NCBI RefSeq assembly: GCF_000423085.1
Contig: NZ_AUHH01000001.1
Coordinates: forward strand, 1 to 64,000
Direction: 5' to 3'
Length of the DNA stretch: 64,000 nt
DNA from: Granulicoccus phenolivorans DSM 17626 = NBRC 107789 = JCM 15570
GTDB taxonomy: Bacteria; Actinomycetota; Actinomycetes; Propionibacteriales; Propionibacteriaceae
The notes under the pieces were generated by a model that saw only the letters and a program-made list of their open reading frames with translations, was not told the origin of the DNA and did not search any database. Of this stretch, positions 23,378 through 32,366 are shown in pieces. A program made the position numbers and the translations under genes. Numbering within the stretch: the stretch's first letter is position 1; each line of letters starts with the position of its first letter.

Positions 23378-24061
23378 TCACCCGCGTCGGATCACCACGG
23401 TGCGACCGGCCAGATCGTGCAGGGTCTGCCGTTTCCGGTTGCCGAGCGCCCAGAGGAAGTCGATCAGCGGGAACAGGAAGTACAGCGCCCCGAACCGCGC
23501 GATCGCGGCGACCAGGGCGCGCAGGAACGCGCCACCGAACCCGACCGCTCCGGGGGCCGCTGCCGAGCCGGTCACTCGCAGGCGCAGCAGCTTCTTGCCC
23601 GGCGTCCACCCGAATCGGGCCACGAAGAGGGTGTCGTAGAGCAGGAACAGGACGAACCACAGGCCCATCATCACCATCGAGGCCGTACGGAAGGACTCCG
23701 GCGGATCGGGCAGGCTGGTCGCCCCGGCCCGGACCGCCTCCAGCACCTGGTTCGAGTACGCCACATTCGCCTCGGCGAACCCCGGCAGCAGGGAGAACAG
23801 CACCCCACCCAGCGCCAGGTACAGCAGCAACACGAGCAGGTCGTCCAGCACCCGGGCCACCAGCCGGGCGCCGATGCCGCCGTACCCGGACTCCCCCGCG
23901 GGTTCCGCGCCCGGCGTACGCTCCCGGACCTCGCGGGACCAGGTCAGGGAGTCCCAGTACCGTTCCCGCCGGGCGTCCAGCGGGTCGGCGTACCAACCGG
24001 GCGGGGCGGCGTGCCGCCCCGGGGGAACCGGAGGGGTGCCGACGGGGATCTGTTCGCTCAC
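23378..24061 (-). CDS. DUF2510/RDD family membrane protein
   Basis: A 227-residue protein. The N-terminal PPGWYADPLDARRERYWD matches the DUF2510 motif, a short tryptophan/tyrosine-rich segment frequent in Actinobacteria. Residues 63-220 are an RDD domain with three membrane segments: GARLVARVLDDLLVLLLYLA with the Arg-Asp pair, GWTPGKKLLRLRV, and ALVAAIARFGALYFLFPLID. RDD proteins are poorly known and some may carry ions or small molecules. The start is GTG at 24061. The gene stands alone, ten bases after the DUF2332 stop on the same strand. Confidence 0.88.
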   Translation of the reverse strand: MSEQIPVGTPPVPPGRHAAPPGWYADPLDARRERYWDSLTWSREVRERTPGAEPAGESGYGGIGARLVARVLDDLLVLLLYLALGGVLFSLLPGFAEANVAYSNQVLEAVRAGATSLPDPPESFRTASMVMMGLWFVLFLLYDTLFVARFGWTPGKKLLRLRVTGSAAAPGAVGFGGAFLRALVAAIARFGALYFLFPLIDFLWALGNRKRQTLHDLAGRTVVIRRG

Positions 24062-24070
24062 CGTCCCAGC

Positions 24071-25051
24071 CTAGGGCGCCAGCCAGTGCACCCGCTCCCC
24101 GTGCCAGCCGGCGCGGGCGAGCGGGTGCCCGTCAAGGGCGAGCAGAGTGCCCGGTGGCCCGGACCAGCCGTCGGCGGGCACCCGGTCGGCGATCCGACCG
24201 ATCGCCCGCTCCCCCTCCAGCGACACCCAGTGCACCGGCAGGGACTCGATCAGGTCGCACAGCCGATCCCGGTCCTCCCGCGGCAGGTACATCGCGGTGA
24301 ACGAATGCAGCACCACCGGGGTCAGCCCGGCCGGTACCTGCGCGACCGCCGTCGGCAACATCTCCAGCGCCTCGCCGCGGATCCGCGGCGGCGGCTGCGC
24401 GGCAGCGATCGCCAGGGCGGCGTGCAACCGGCGCTGCCGCTCGTCCTGGTCGGGCCACACCAGCGATTCCAACCAGCGGGCGTCCGCGGGGTCAGCCGGG
24501 TCCAGCGGGTTGCGATCCACCCCCAGCCGCCAGGCCACCTCGGGGCGGGCGTACGCCGGGCCGGACCCCGACACCACGCACTCCAGCACCGGCTCCCCGG
24601 GCAGTTCGGCCACCGTACGCCCGGCCCGGTCGCTCCAGCGGTACCCGTACCGGTCCGGGAGCAGGCACAGCCCGGCCGAGGACCCTACCTCGATCAGCGC
24701 GAGCGGTCCCGGGAGGGCGGCCAGGACCGGGGCGAGCACCGCACAGCGGCCCGCCTCGTTGGTCTGGGTCTCCCGTTGCAGGATCAGCTCGCGGACCGGC
24801 GTCCAGTGCTCGGCGATCCACCCGGACAGGTCCGGGCCCGGCTGCAGCGGCGCCTCGAAGTAGCGCAGCGCGGCCAGGAAGAGATTGGGTTGGCGTTTCA
24901 TTCCGGGCAGCGTGTCGAGCAGTTCCAGGACCGGATCGGTCTCCGCGATCCACGACGAAACCCCTTGCCAGGTCGGAGATGACCGAGCCTCCTCGGCGAA
25001 CCGGCGGTAGAGCGCGGCCACCGGTGCCGCCGCGAAGTAGTGTCCGGGCAT
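24071..25051 (-). CDS. DUF2332 family protein
   Basis: A 326-residue protein of the actinobacterial DUF2332 family. The N-terminal half begins YRRFAEEARSSPTWQG; the middle has ALIEVGSSAGLCLLPDRYGY, a glycine-rich segment like a methyltransferase nucleotide-binding loop; and the end contains VLHSFTAMYLPREDRDRL. A role as an S-adenosylmethionine-dependent enzyme is possible but unproven. The ATG at 25051 is used; longer frames upstream run antisense to the kinase gene. It is divergent from that gene with only 51 bases between them. Confidence 0.85.
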   Translation of the reverse strand: MPGHYFAAAPVAALYRRFAEEARSSPTWQGVSSWIAETDPVLELLDTLPGMKRQPNLFLAALRYFEAPLQPGPDLSGWIAEHWTPVRELILQRETQTNEAGRCAVLAPVLAALPGPLALIEVGSSAGLCLLPDRYGYRWSDRAGRTVAELPGEPVLECVVSGSGPAYARPEVAWRLGVDRNPLDPADPADARWLESLVWPDQDERQRRLHAALAIAAAQPPPRIRGEALEMLPTAVAQVPAGLTPVVLHSFTAMYLPREDRDRLCDLIESLPVHWVSLEGERAIGRIADRVPADGWSGPPGTLLALDGHPLARAGWHGERVHWLAP

Positions 25052-25102
25052 AGGCTTCAGGCTACGGAACGATCCGGCGGAATTGGCCGTCGGACTGACA
25101 CA

Positions 25103-26308
25103 ATGATGCTCACTATGGAAAAAATCGGTCGCTATCGCTTGACCCGTCGCCTCGGCTCGGGTTCGTTCGCGACCGTCTGGCTCGGCCACGACGACGATCT
25201 GGATGTTCCGGTCGCGGTCAAGGTCCTGGCGGAGAACTGGGCCGACAACGACGACGTGCGGGGCCGGTTCCTCGGCGAGGCGAAGTTGATGCGTCGCATC
25301 CACGATGAGCGGTTGGTCCGGGTCTACGACATCGGCTCGCTGGCCGACACCCGGCCGTACTTCGTGATGGATTACTGCAATGGGGGTTCGCTGAACGATC
25401 TGCGGCAGTTCCCGCGCTCGCTGCCCGAAACCCTGCGGCTGTGTGCCGAGGGCTGCCGGGCCCTGCACACCCTGCACACCAACGGGGTGATCCACCGCGA
25501 TGTGACCCCCGGGAACCTGCTGTTGCACATCGAACAGTCCGGGATCACCCGGGTGAAGGTCGCCGATCTGGGGGTGGCCAAGCAGATGATGGATCAGGCC
25601 GGCGCCACGATGACCGCCGGCACCCCGGCGTACATGGCACCGGAGCAGGCGATGGGCGAGAAGCTCGACCCGCGCGCCGACATCTACGCGATGGGCTGCG
25701 TGATGTACGCCGTCCTCACCGGTCGACCGCCGTTCCAGATCCGCAATCTGACCGATCTGTTGCGGCGCAATCCGCAGGATCGCCCCGAGCCGCTGCCGGC
25801 CCGACTGAACGCGCCGCCGGCGCTGGAGGGCCTGATGACCGCTGCGGTCTCCCATGACCCGGCGCGTCGCCCGCCGACCGCGCTGGCGATGGCGGAGGCC
25901 ATCGAACGGATCCTGGATCATCAGCCCGACCCCGCCGATGTACCCACGACCCATCGCAATCGGATTCCGCCGGTCGCCTCCTCGGCACCCTCGGCTCCCT
26001 CTGCCCCGTCGGTGCCGCCGGCCGCGTCGCTGCCCTCGGCCCCGTCGATGCCGCCCAGCGCGGAGGCCAATCCGTTCGCCGCCCCGGGTACGCCGCAATC
26101 GTACGGGGCCGCGACCGGGTCGCCGTTTGCGCAGCAGCAGGTCCAACCGTTCGTCGGGTTCACCCCGACGATGACGCCGCGCTCGGTGATCGAGCCGCAG
26201 CCTGAGTCGGACCAGCGGACGTCCGGGGTCTTCTGGGCGCTGATGGGCCTGATCGCGATCCTGGTCTTCGCTGCCGCGCTGTTGATCACCCTGGCCATCG
26301 TCGGCTGA
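25103..26308 (+). CDS. Ser/Thr protein kinase (Hanks type) with C-terminal tail anchor
   Basis: A 401-residue kinase. Residues 11-275 are the catalytic domain: Gly loop LGSGSFATV, Lys40, Glu59, HRDVTPGN (131-138), DLG in place of DFG (155-157) and TAGTPAYMAPEQ. A Pro/Ser/Ala-rich linker at about 300-345 repeats short SAPS units. A single membrane segment occupies the last 25 residues, so there is no extracellular sensor domain, unlike PknB. ATG codons at 25103, 25106 and 25115 are all possible and none has a ribosome site. The substrates and signal are unknown. Confidence 0.92.
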   Translation: MMLTMEKIGRYRLTRRLGSGSFATVWLGHDDDLDVPVAVKVLAENWADNDDVRGRFLGEAKLMRRIHDERLVRVYDIGSLADTRPYFVMDYCNGGSLNDLRQFPRSLPETLRLCAEGCRALHTLHTNGVIHRDVTPGNLLLHIEQSGITRVKVADLGVAKQMMDQAGATMTAGTPAYMAPEQAMGEKLDPRADIYAMGCVMYAVLTGRPPFQIRNLTDLLRRNPQDRPEPLPARLNAPPALEGLMTAAVSHDPARRPPTALAMAEAIERILDHQPDPADVPTTHRNRIPPVASSAPSAPSAPSVPPAASLPSAPSMPPSAEANPFAAPGTPQSYGAATGSPFAQQQVQPFVGFTPTMTPRSVIEPQPESDQRTSGVFWALMGLIAILVFAAALLITLAIVG

Positions 26309-26325
26309 GTGGGCGCTTCCTGACC

Positions 26326-28137
26326 CTAGTGGCGCTTGAGGGCCCACTCCCGGATCAGGTCGATCCGCGCCTGTAACTGGGCCTCGTCGGCGGCGGCCGA
26401 GGGTGGTCCGCCGGTGGATTCGACCAGCTTGTTGTGGATCACCCCGTGCGGCAGGTCGGTGCGATGGTGCCAGGCGGCGACCAGCCCGTTCAGTTCCTTG
26501 CGCAGGGCGCGCAGCCGCTGGTGGGTGGCCTGCCCGACGCTGCGCTGTTCGGCCGGCGGTTTGGCCTGCTCGCGCCGCAACTGCTCGGCCTGGCGCTGGC
26601 GCAGCGCGGCCTTGACCTCCTCGGGATCCAACAGCCCGGGCAGGCCGAGGAAGTCGAGCTCCTCCTCCGACCCGGCCATCGCCTGCAGCCCGAAGTCGTC
26701 CCCGTCGTAGACGACCTTGTCGAAGTCGGCCTCGGAGGCCAGGGCGGTGAACGAGCCCTCCTCGAGGTCGGCGTCGGGCGTGTTTCGCTCGGTCGCGGCC
26801 TGCTCGAGCAGCAGCTCGGACTCCTCCTGCGCGGTCCGGGTCTTCAGCACGTGGTCGCGCTGCACCTCCATCTCGGAGGCGAAGCCGAGCAGGTTGGACA
26901 CGCTCGGCACGAACACCGACGCGGTCTCCCCCTTGGTCCGGGCCCGGACGAAGCGGCCGACCGCCTGGGCGAAGAACAGCGGGGTCGCGGTGGTGGTGGC
27001 GTACACCCCGACCGCGAGGCGGGGCACGTCGACGCCCTCGGAGACCATCCGGACAGCGACCATCCAGCGGGCGTCGGAGTCGGCGAACTGCTGGATCTTC
27101 TTCGAGGCCTGTTTCTCATCCGAGAGCACCACCGTCGGCTGGGTCCCGGTGATCCCCTTCAGGATCCGTGCGTACGCCCGGGCGTGCTCCTGATCGGTGG
27201 CGATCACCAGCCCGCCGGCATCGGGTACGCCGCGGCGTACCTCGGCCAGGCGTTTGTCGGCGGCGTTGAGCACCGCGGGGATCCAGGCACCGTGCGGATC
27301 GAGGGCGGTGCGCAGGGCCTGGGACTGGATGTCCTTGGTCAGCGGGGTCCCGAGCCGGGCGTGGATCTCGTCGCCGGCCTTGGTCTTCCACTGCATGTCC
27401 CCGGAGTAGGCCAGGAAGATCACCGGGCGGACGATTCCGTCGGCCAGCGCCTCGCCGTAGCCGTAGGAATAGTCCGCGGCCGAGCGCAGCCCGCCCTGGC
27501 CGTCGGGTTCGTAGCGGACGAACGGGATCGGGTTCGCATCGGAGCGGAACGGGGTACCGGTCAGCAGCAGCCGGCGCCGGGCGGGTTCGAAGGATTCCCG
27601 GACCGCCTCGCCCCAACTGAGGGCATCGCCGGCGTGGTGCACCTCGTCCAGGATCACCAGGGTGTTGTGCTGCTCCACCCGGATCCGCATCGCCAGTGGG
27701 TTGGTCGCGACCCCGGCGTACGTCATCGCGACGCCGTGGAACTCGCGGGAGTGCCGCCCCTGCTGGGCCCCGAAGTTGGGGTCGATCGCGATCCCGACCC
27801 GGTCGGCGGCGTTGGCCCACTGGGTCTTCAGATGCTCGGTCGGGGCGACGATGCAGATCCGGTCGATGATCCGGCGCTGCAGCAGATCCTGGGCCACCGT
27901 CAGCGCGAAGGAAGTCTTGCCCGCGCCCGGGGTGGCCACGGTGAGGAAGTCCTTCGGGCTCTCGGCGCGGTAGAGCTGCAGCGCCGCGGCCTGCCAGGCC
28001 CGCAGGTTCTGGGCGGTGCCCCAGGCGGCCTTCTGCGGGAAGGCCGGGGAGAGGCCCTTGCCCTTGGTCCGCAGGTCCGGGACGTCGTTGAAGAGGTCTC
28101 CTGCGTACTCATCGGACTGGCTGCTCACTGGCCCCAT
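26326..28137 (-). CDS. superfamily II DEAD/DEAH helicase (ResIII type)
   Basis: A 603-residue ATPase. Motif I ATPGAGKT is at 68-75, motif II DEVHH at 164-168, motif III LTGTPFR near 190, and motif VI QAVGRFVRAR near 400. The C-terminal 150 residues are acidic then rich in Arg, Gln and Leu, ending with a basic helix. This architecture matches helicases of the type I restriction/ERCC3-like group that are conserved single-copy genes in Actinobacteria and often lie near DUF3039. No nuclease or methylase gene is adjacent, so a restriction role is unlikely. The start may be ATG 28137 or a GTG nine bases inside. Confidence 0.9.
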   Translation of the reverse strand: MGPVSSQSDEYAGDLFNDVPDLRTKGKGLSPAFPQKAAWGTAQNLRAWQAAALQLYRAESPKDFLTVATPGAGKTSFALTVAQDLLQRRIIDRICIVAPTEHLKTQWANAADRVGIAIDPNFGAQQGRHSREFHGVAMTYAGVATNPLAMRIRVEQHNTLVILDEVHHAGDALSWGEAVRESFEPARRRLLLTGTPFRSDANPIPFVRYEPDGQGGLRSAADYSYGYGEALADGIVRPVIFLAYSGDMQWKTKAGDEIHARLGTPLTKDIQSQALRTALDPHGAWIPAVLNAADKRLAEVRRGVPDAGGLVIATDQEHARAYARILKGITGTQPTVVLSDEKQASKKIQQFADSDARWMVAVRMVSEGVDVPRLAVGVYATTTATPLFFAQAVGRFVRARTKGETASVFVPSVSNLLGFASEMEVQRDHVLKTRTAQEESELLLEQAATERNTPDADLEEGSFTALASEADFDKVVYDGDDFGLQAMAGSEEELDFLGLPGLLDPEEVKAALRQRQAEQLRREQAKPPAEQRSVGQATHQRLRALRKELNGLVAAWHHRTDLPHGVIHNKLVESTGGPPSAAADEAQLQARIDLIREWALKRH

Positions 28138-28165
28138 GGTAGGCGACCGGGCCCAGCGCCCCGGC

Positions 28166-29527
28166 TCAGTCCCGAACCACCCCGATCCGCAGACTCGCCG
28201 CCACCGCGGCGAGCGCGACCAGGCACAGCGCGGCCAGGGTGAGGGCGAACATCGGTCCGATCGCGAGCCGGGGCAGGGCCCAGGCGAACAGTGTTCCGGC
28301 CAGCGCGGTGACCAGGCTGGTGCCCAGCGCCTCGGCCGACTGCAGGGAGGCGTTGTTGCGGCCCTGCTGGGCGGTCGGCGACAGCGTCATCACCGCCAGC
28401 CCGGTACTGGCGGTGGCCAGGCCCATCCCGAACCCGCCGCAGGTCCAGGCCAGGGCGGCCAGCCACGGCCACCAGTCGAAGGCCGCCTGGGCGGCGACCA
28501 GCCCGATCGCGACCACGATCGCGGCGGCGCCGACGGTGATCAGTTGATTGCGGGTCAGCGGTACCCAGGTGCGGGCCTGCAGCCACGACCCGACGAACCA
28601 GCCGATCGACCCGACGGTCAGGATGATCCCGGCCTGCAGTGGGGTCAGGTCCCCCTGCCGCTGCAGCATCAGCGGGATGAACGATTCCGCCCCGAAGAAG
28701 GCCCCGGCGAACAGGGCCCGGGACCAGATCACCGCCGGAATCCCGGCCGCCACCCGCCAGAATCCGGTCGGCATCATCCGGGTCAGCGCCGCCACCAGTC
28801 CCCCCGCTCCGGCGATCGCGGCCAGCACCGCCGGCACCGTCAGCGCTACGCCGAGTCGTTGCCCGGCGTACTGCAGCGCGATCACCGAGGCGACCAGGAC
28901 CAACCCGATCCAGACCGCGACCGGGGTGGCCCCCTCCTCGACGCCCAGCGCCCCCTCGCGGGTGAGGCGGATCAGCGCGGGCGTGATCAGGACGGCCGCG
29001 ATCACCACCAGCGGCACGATGCCCAGGAAGACCCAGTGCCAGGACCAGGTGCCGCTCACCGCGGCGGCGATCGGCGGCCCGACGAACCCGGGGACCACCC
29101 AGGCTGCGGAGATCCAGGTCATCATCACCGCCCGCTGCGGTCCCTCGTACGCCCGGGCGACCACCACGTACATCGCGACGTTGAACGATCCCGACCCCAG
29201 GCCCTGGACGAACCGGCCCAGCAGCAGCACGGTCATCACCGGGGCCAGGCCGGCCACCAGCAGGCCGGCGGTGAATACGAGCAGACCGGCGTAGAGCGCC
29301 GGGGTCGGACCGGCCCGGTCGGCGACCCGGCCGGCGGTGATGTTGCCGAGCAGACTGCCGGCCATGAACAGGCTGAACGACCACGCGTACCAGGCGACCC
29401 CGTTCAGATCGGTGGCCACGGTCGGCATCACGGTGGCGACCGCGATGGCCTCGAAGGCGGTCGCGAACACACCCGCGAACAGGCCCAGGGTGAGGGCACG
29501 ATGGTCCGTCCGGGGGTCGTTGGGCAT
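28166..29527 (-). CDS. MFS transporter (DHA-type efflux)
   Basis: A 453-residue protein with about 12-14 membrane segments. It starts MPNDPRTDHRALTLGLFAG; GNITAGRVADRAGPTPALYAG is the loop 2-3 motif of the family and GRFVQGLGSGSFNVAMYV that of segment 4, as in DHA-type drug exporters. The ATG at 29527 is chosen because the longer open frame upstream runs antisense to the DUF3039 and phosphatase genes. The substrate is unknown. It is divergent from DUF3039 with 45 bases between. Confidence 0.88.
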   Translation of the reverse strand: MPNDPRTDHRALTLGLFAGVFATAFEAIAVATVMPTVATDLNGVAWYAWSFSLFMAGSLLGNITAGRVADRAGPTPALYAGLLVFTAGLLVAGLAPVMTVLLLGRFVQGLGSGSFNVAMYVVVARAYEGPQRAVMMTWISAAWVVPGFVGPPIAAAVSGTWSWHWVFLGIVPLVVIAAVLITPALIRLTREGALGVEEGATPVAVWIGLVLVASVIALQYAGQRLGVALTVPAVLAAIAGAGGLVAALTRMMPTGFWRVAAGIPAVIWSRALFAGAFFGAESFIPLMLQRQGDLTPLQAGIILTVGSIGWFVGSWLQARTWVPLTRNQLITVGAAAIVVAIGLVAAQAAFDWWPWLAALAWTCGGFGMGLATASTGLAVMTLSPTAQQGRNNASLQSAEALGTSLVTALAGTLFAWALPRLAIGPMFALTLAALCLVALAAVAASLRIGVVRD

Positions 29528-29572
29528 AGTCGTCACAGTAGCCGTCCTGGATCCGGCAGGTAGACTGCGCGT

Positions 29573-29887
29573 GTGAGCACATCCGTCAGCCCGAACCTGT
29601 CCACCACGCAGCCGCTGGGGCGTACCGAGACGATCGTCGAGGAGCGCACCGAGTATCGCTACGAGGAAGGCGACCATGAGCGCTTCTCGCACTATGTGCC
29701 CAAGGACAAGCTGACCGAGGCGATGGTGATGGGTACGCCGGTGGTCGCGCTGTGCGGCAAGGTCTGGGTGCCTTCGCGCAACCCCGATCGGTTCCCGGTC
29801 TGCCCGCAGTGCAAGGAACTGTGGCAGAGCATGAAGCCCGGCGGCGATGACGGCAAGGGTGGCGACAAGGGCAGCGACGGGCAGTGA
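29573..29887 (+). CDS. DUF3039 family protein (probable zinc-binding)
   Basis: A 104-residue protein of a small actinobacterial family. Conserved features are EGDHERFSHYVPKDKL, TPVVALCGKVWVP and FPVCPQCKELW. Cys61, Cys77 and Cys80 with a histidine (His35 or His40) could bind zinc. The last 15 residues are Gly/Asp/Lys repeats, probably disordered. The start is GTG at 29573. It precedes a SixA-like phosphatase by a few bases. Function unknown. Confidence 0.9.
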   Translation: MSTSVSPNLSTTQPLGRTETIVEERTEYRYEEGDHERFSHYVPKDKLTEAMVMGTPVVALCGKVWVPSRNPDRFPVCPQCKELWQSMKPGGDDGKGGDKGSDGQ

Positions 29888-29891
29888 CGCC

Positions 29892-30401
29892 GTGGCGCGC
29901 ACGCTGATCGCGATGCGGCACGCCAAATCGTCGTGGGCCGAGCATCTGCCCGACCATGACCGACCGCTGGCGGCCCGCGGCCGCCGCGACGGGGTGGCCG
30001 CCGGCAACTGGCTGGCGAGCCGAGGACTCCACCCGGATCTGGTGCTGTGTTCGGGCGCAGTCCGCACCCGGCAGACCTGGGAGCGGGTGTACGCCGGTGG
30101 CGTCCGCGCCGGGACCGTGGAATACACTGACGCGCTGTACGACGCCGATCCGGCGGAGGTGCTGACGTTGCTGCGCCGGGTCCCCGACACCGTGCAGACG
30201 CTGCTGGTGATCGGTCACAACCCCACGACCGAGCAGTTGGTGGCCCGCTTGGCCCGCGGCACCGGGAACCCCGACTGGTGGGCGTCAATGGCCCGCAAGT
30301 TCCCGACGTCGGCGATCGCGGTGCTCGAGGTCCCCGGCTCGTGGGCCGAGTTGGCACCGGGTCGCGCGAACCTCAGCTGCTACGAGGTTCCCCGCGGCTG
30401 A
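29892..30401 (+). CDS. histidine phosphatase family protein (SixA-like)
   Basis: A 169-residue phosphatase. The catalytic RHA motif is at residues 9-11 (IAMRHAKSSW), with further histidine and arginine residues in SGAVRTRQTW and VIGHNPTTE. This is the short SixA-type branch, whose E. coli member removes phosphate from phosphohistidine; other small phosphomonoesters are possible substrates. The GTG start at 29892 follows the DUF3039 stop by four bases, so they form one operon. Confidence 0.88.
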   Translation: MARTLIAMRHAKSSWAEHLPDHDRPLAARGRRDGVAAGNWLASRGLHPDLVLCSGAVRTRQTWERVYAGGVRAGTVEYTDALYDADPAEVLTLLRRVPDTVQTLLVIGHNPTTEQLVARLARGTGNPDWWASMARKFPTSAIAVLEVPGSWAELAPGRANLSCYEVPRG

Positions 30402-30488
30402 ACCGTCAGCAGCACCCGAGGGTCCCGACCTAGTACTTTGATGTATGTCGAAACTGATCTGGGTTCGACGGACCGGAAGGACCCCTGG

Positions 30489-30917
30489 ATGTCCCGTCTC
30501 CAACTTGCCCTGAATGTGGCCGACCTCGATGCGGCGATCGCGTTCTACGGGGCGTTGTTCGGCACCGAGCCGGCCAAGCGCCGACCGGGGTACGCCAACT
30601 TCGAGATCGCTGATCCCCCGCTGAAGCTGGTGCTGTTCGAGGATGCCGAACAGACCGGGACGCTGAATCATCTCGGGGTCGAGCGCGCCAGCGTGGCGGA
30701 GGTCCACGCCGAGAGCCGACGTCTGCGCGAGAGCGGAGTCGCGGTGGAACTGCCGGCCGACGAGGAGTGCTGCCACGCGTACCAGAACAAATTCTGGGTC
30801 ACCGGCCCCGACGGTCAGCGGTGGGAGAACTATGTGGTGCTCGCCGACTCGACCCCCGAACTCGAGGGCCTGCGGGTCCTGCCCACCGCCGACGGCACCT
30901 GCTGCACGACGGCGTAG
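30489..30917 (+). CDS. ArsI/CadI family metalloprotein (VOC fold)
   Basis: A 142-residue vicinal oxygen chelate protein. Features shared with ArsI and CadI are MSRLQLALNVADLDAAIAFY, His61 in NHLGVE, the vicinal pair Cys94-Cys95 in DEECCHAYQNKFWV, and Glu113 in QRWENYV. A further Cys-Cys pair is at 138-139. ArsI cleaves the C-As bond of trivalent organoarsenicals; CadI is cadmium-induced. The ATG at 30489 begins the family sequence and has a GGAAGGA site; an earlier in-frame ATG adds unrelated residues. No arsR or ars gene is adjacent, which is unusual. The gene is convergent with ahcY. Confidence 0.85.
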   Translation: MSRLQLALNVADLDAAIAFYGALFGTEPAKRRPGYANFEIADPPLKLVLFEDAEQTGTLNHLGVERASVAEVHAESRRLRESGVAVELPADEECCHAYQNKFWVTGPDGQRWENYVVLADSTPELEGLRVLPTADGTCCTTA

Positions 30918-30920
30918 CCG

Positions 30921-32348
30921 TCAGTAGCGGTAGCTGTCGGGCTTGAACGGACCTTCCACCGGCACCCCGAGGTAATCCGCCTGCTTCTGGGTCAGCGTGG
31001 TCAGGCGTACGCCCAGGGACCCAAGGTGCAGCCGGGCGACCTCCTCGTCCAGGTGCTTGGGCAGCACGTAGACCCCGGTCGGGTACTGCTCGGGCTTGGT
31101 CCACAGCTCGATCTGGGCCAGCACCTGGTTGGTGAAGGAGTTCGACATCACGAAGCTGGGGTGACCGGTGGCGTTGCCCAGGTTCAGCAGCCGGCCCTCG
31201 GACAGCACCAAAATCGCGTGCCCGTCGGGGAAGCGCCACTCGTGCACCTGCGGCTTGATCTCGATCCGCTCGACCCCGGGCAGCGCGGCCAGACCGGCCA
31301 TGTCGATCTCGTTGTCGAAGTGACCGATGTTGCCGACGATCGCCTGGTGCTTCATCTGCGCCATCTGTTCGGCGCTGATCACATCGAGGTTGCCGGTGGC
31401 GGTGATGAAGATGTCGCCCAGCCCGATCACCTCGGCCAGGGTCGCGACCTGGTAGCCGTCCATCGCGGCCTGCAGCGCACAGATCGGGTCGATCTCGGTC
31501 ACGATGACCCGGGCGCCCTGCCCGGACAGCGACTCCGCACAGCCCTTGCCGACATCGCCGTAGCCGCACACGACCGCGACCTTGCCGCCGATCAGCACGT
31601 CGGTGGCGCGGTTGATCCCGTCGATCAGCGAGTGGCGCACGCCGTACTTGTTGTCGAACTTGGACTTGGTCACCGAGTCGTTCACATTGATCGCCGGGAA
31701 CAGCAGCGCCTGGTCGCGCGCCATCTCGTTGAGCCGCAGCACGCCGGTGGTGGTCTCCTCGGTCACCCCGCGGACCGCCGCGGCGAGCGCGACCCAGTCG
31801 GTCCGCTGCTCGGCGAGGTTGCCGCGCAGCAGGTCCAGAATGACCCGGTACTCCTCGGAATCGTCCTCGGTCGGCTCCGGCACCGCGCCGGCCTTGGTGA
31901 ACTCGACCGCCTGGTGCACCAGCAGAGTGGCGTCCCCACCGTCGTCCAGGATCATGTTCGGCTGGCCACCGTCGGGCCAGTTCATGATCTGCTCGGCACA
32001 CCACCAGTACTCCTCGAGGGTCTCGCCCTTCCAGGCGAACACCGGGACCCCGGCCGGGGCGTCCGGCGTACCGTTGCCGACCACGATCGCGGCGGCGGCG
32101 TGGTCCTGGGTGGAGAAGATGTTGCAGGAGGCCCAGCGGACCTCGGCCCCGAGCGCGGTGAGCGTCTCGATCAGCACCGCGGTCTGCACGGTCATGTGCA
32201 GGGATCCGGCGATCCGGGCGCCGGCCAGCGGCTTGCTGTCCCCGAAGCGATCCCGCATCGCCATCAGGCCGGGCATCTCGTGCTCGGCCAGGGTGATCTC
32301 CTTGCGTCCGAAGTCGGCCAGGGAGAGGTCAGCAACGCGAAAGTCCAT
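30921..32348 (-). CDS. ahcY: adenosylhomocysteinase (S-adenosylhomocysteine hydrolase)
   Basis: A 475-residue enzyme that splits S-adenosylhomocysteine into adenosine and homocysteine and so removes the product of methyltransferases. The NAD-binding motif is [34 protein letters not shown] and [12 protein letters not shown] follow, and the end [24 protein letters not shown] is complete with the C-terminal Lys/Tyr segment. It is the last gene of a minus-strand cluster, 18 bases after the CPBP-like gene. No SAH riboswitch-like leader is visible. Confidence 0.98.
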   Translation of the reverse strand: MDFRVADLSLADFGRKEITLAEHEMPGLMAMRDRFGDSKPLAGARIAGSLHMTVQTAVLIETLTALGAEVRWASCNIFSTQDHAAAAIVVGNGTPDAPAGVPVFAWKGETLEEYWWCAEQIMNWPDGGQPNMILDDGGDATLLVHQAVEFTKAGAVPEPTEDDSEEYRVILDLLRGNLAEQRTDWVALAAAVRGVTEETTTGVLRLNEMARDQALLFPAINVNDSVTKSKFDNKYGVRHSLIDGINRATDVLIGGKVAVVCGYGDVGKGCAESLSGQGARVIVTEIDPICALQAAMDGYQVATLAEVIGLGDIFITATGNLDVISAEQMAQMKHQAIVGNIGHFDNEIDMAGLAALPGVERIEIKPQVHEWRFPDGHAILVLSEGRLLNLGNATGHPSFVMSNSFTNQVLAQIELWTKPEQYPTGVYVLPKHLDEEVARLHLGSLGVRLTTLTQKQADYLGVPVEGPFKPDSYRY

Positions 32349-32366
32349 GGCGGCAAGCCTAGTAAG

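Noticed and set aside
26326-28137. Restriction or phage-defence system around the SF2 helicase
   Set aside because: No methylase, specificity or nuclease gene is next to it; neighbours are a kinase, an MFS gene and DUF3039, and the family is a conserved single gene in Actinobacteria.
29528-30190. N-terminal extension of the MFS transporter at 28166-29527
   Set aside because: It overlaps DUF3039 and the SixA-like gene on the other strand and lacks membrane segments typical of the family.
32349-32366. SAH riboswitch before ahcY
   Set aside because: The gap to the upstream gene is only 18 bases and holds no structured leader.
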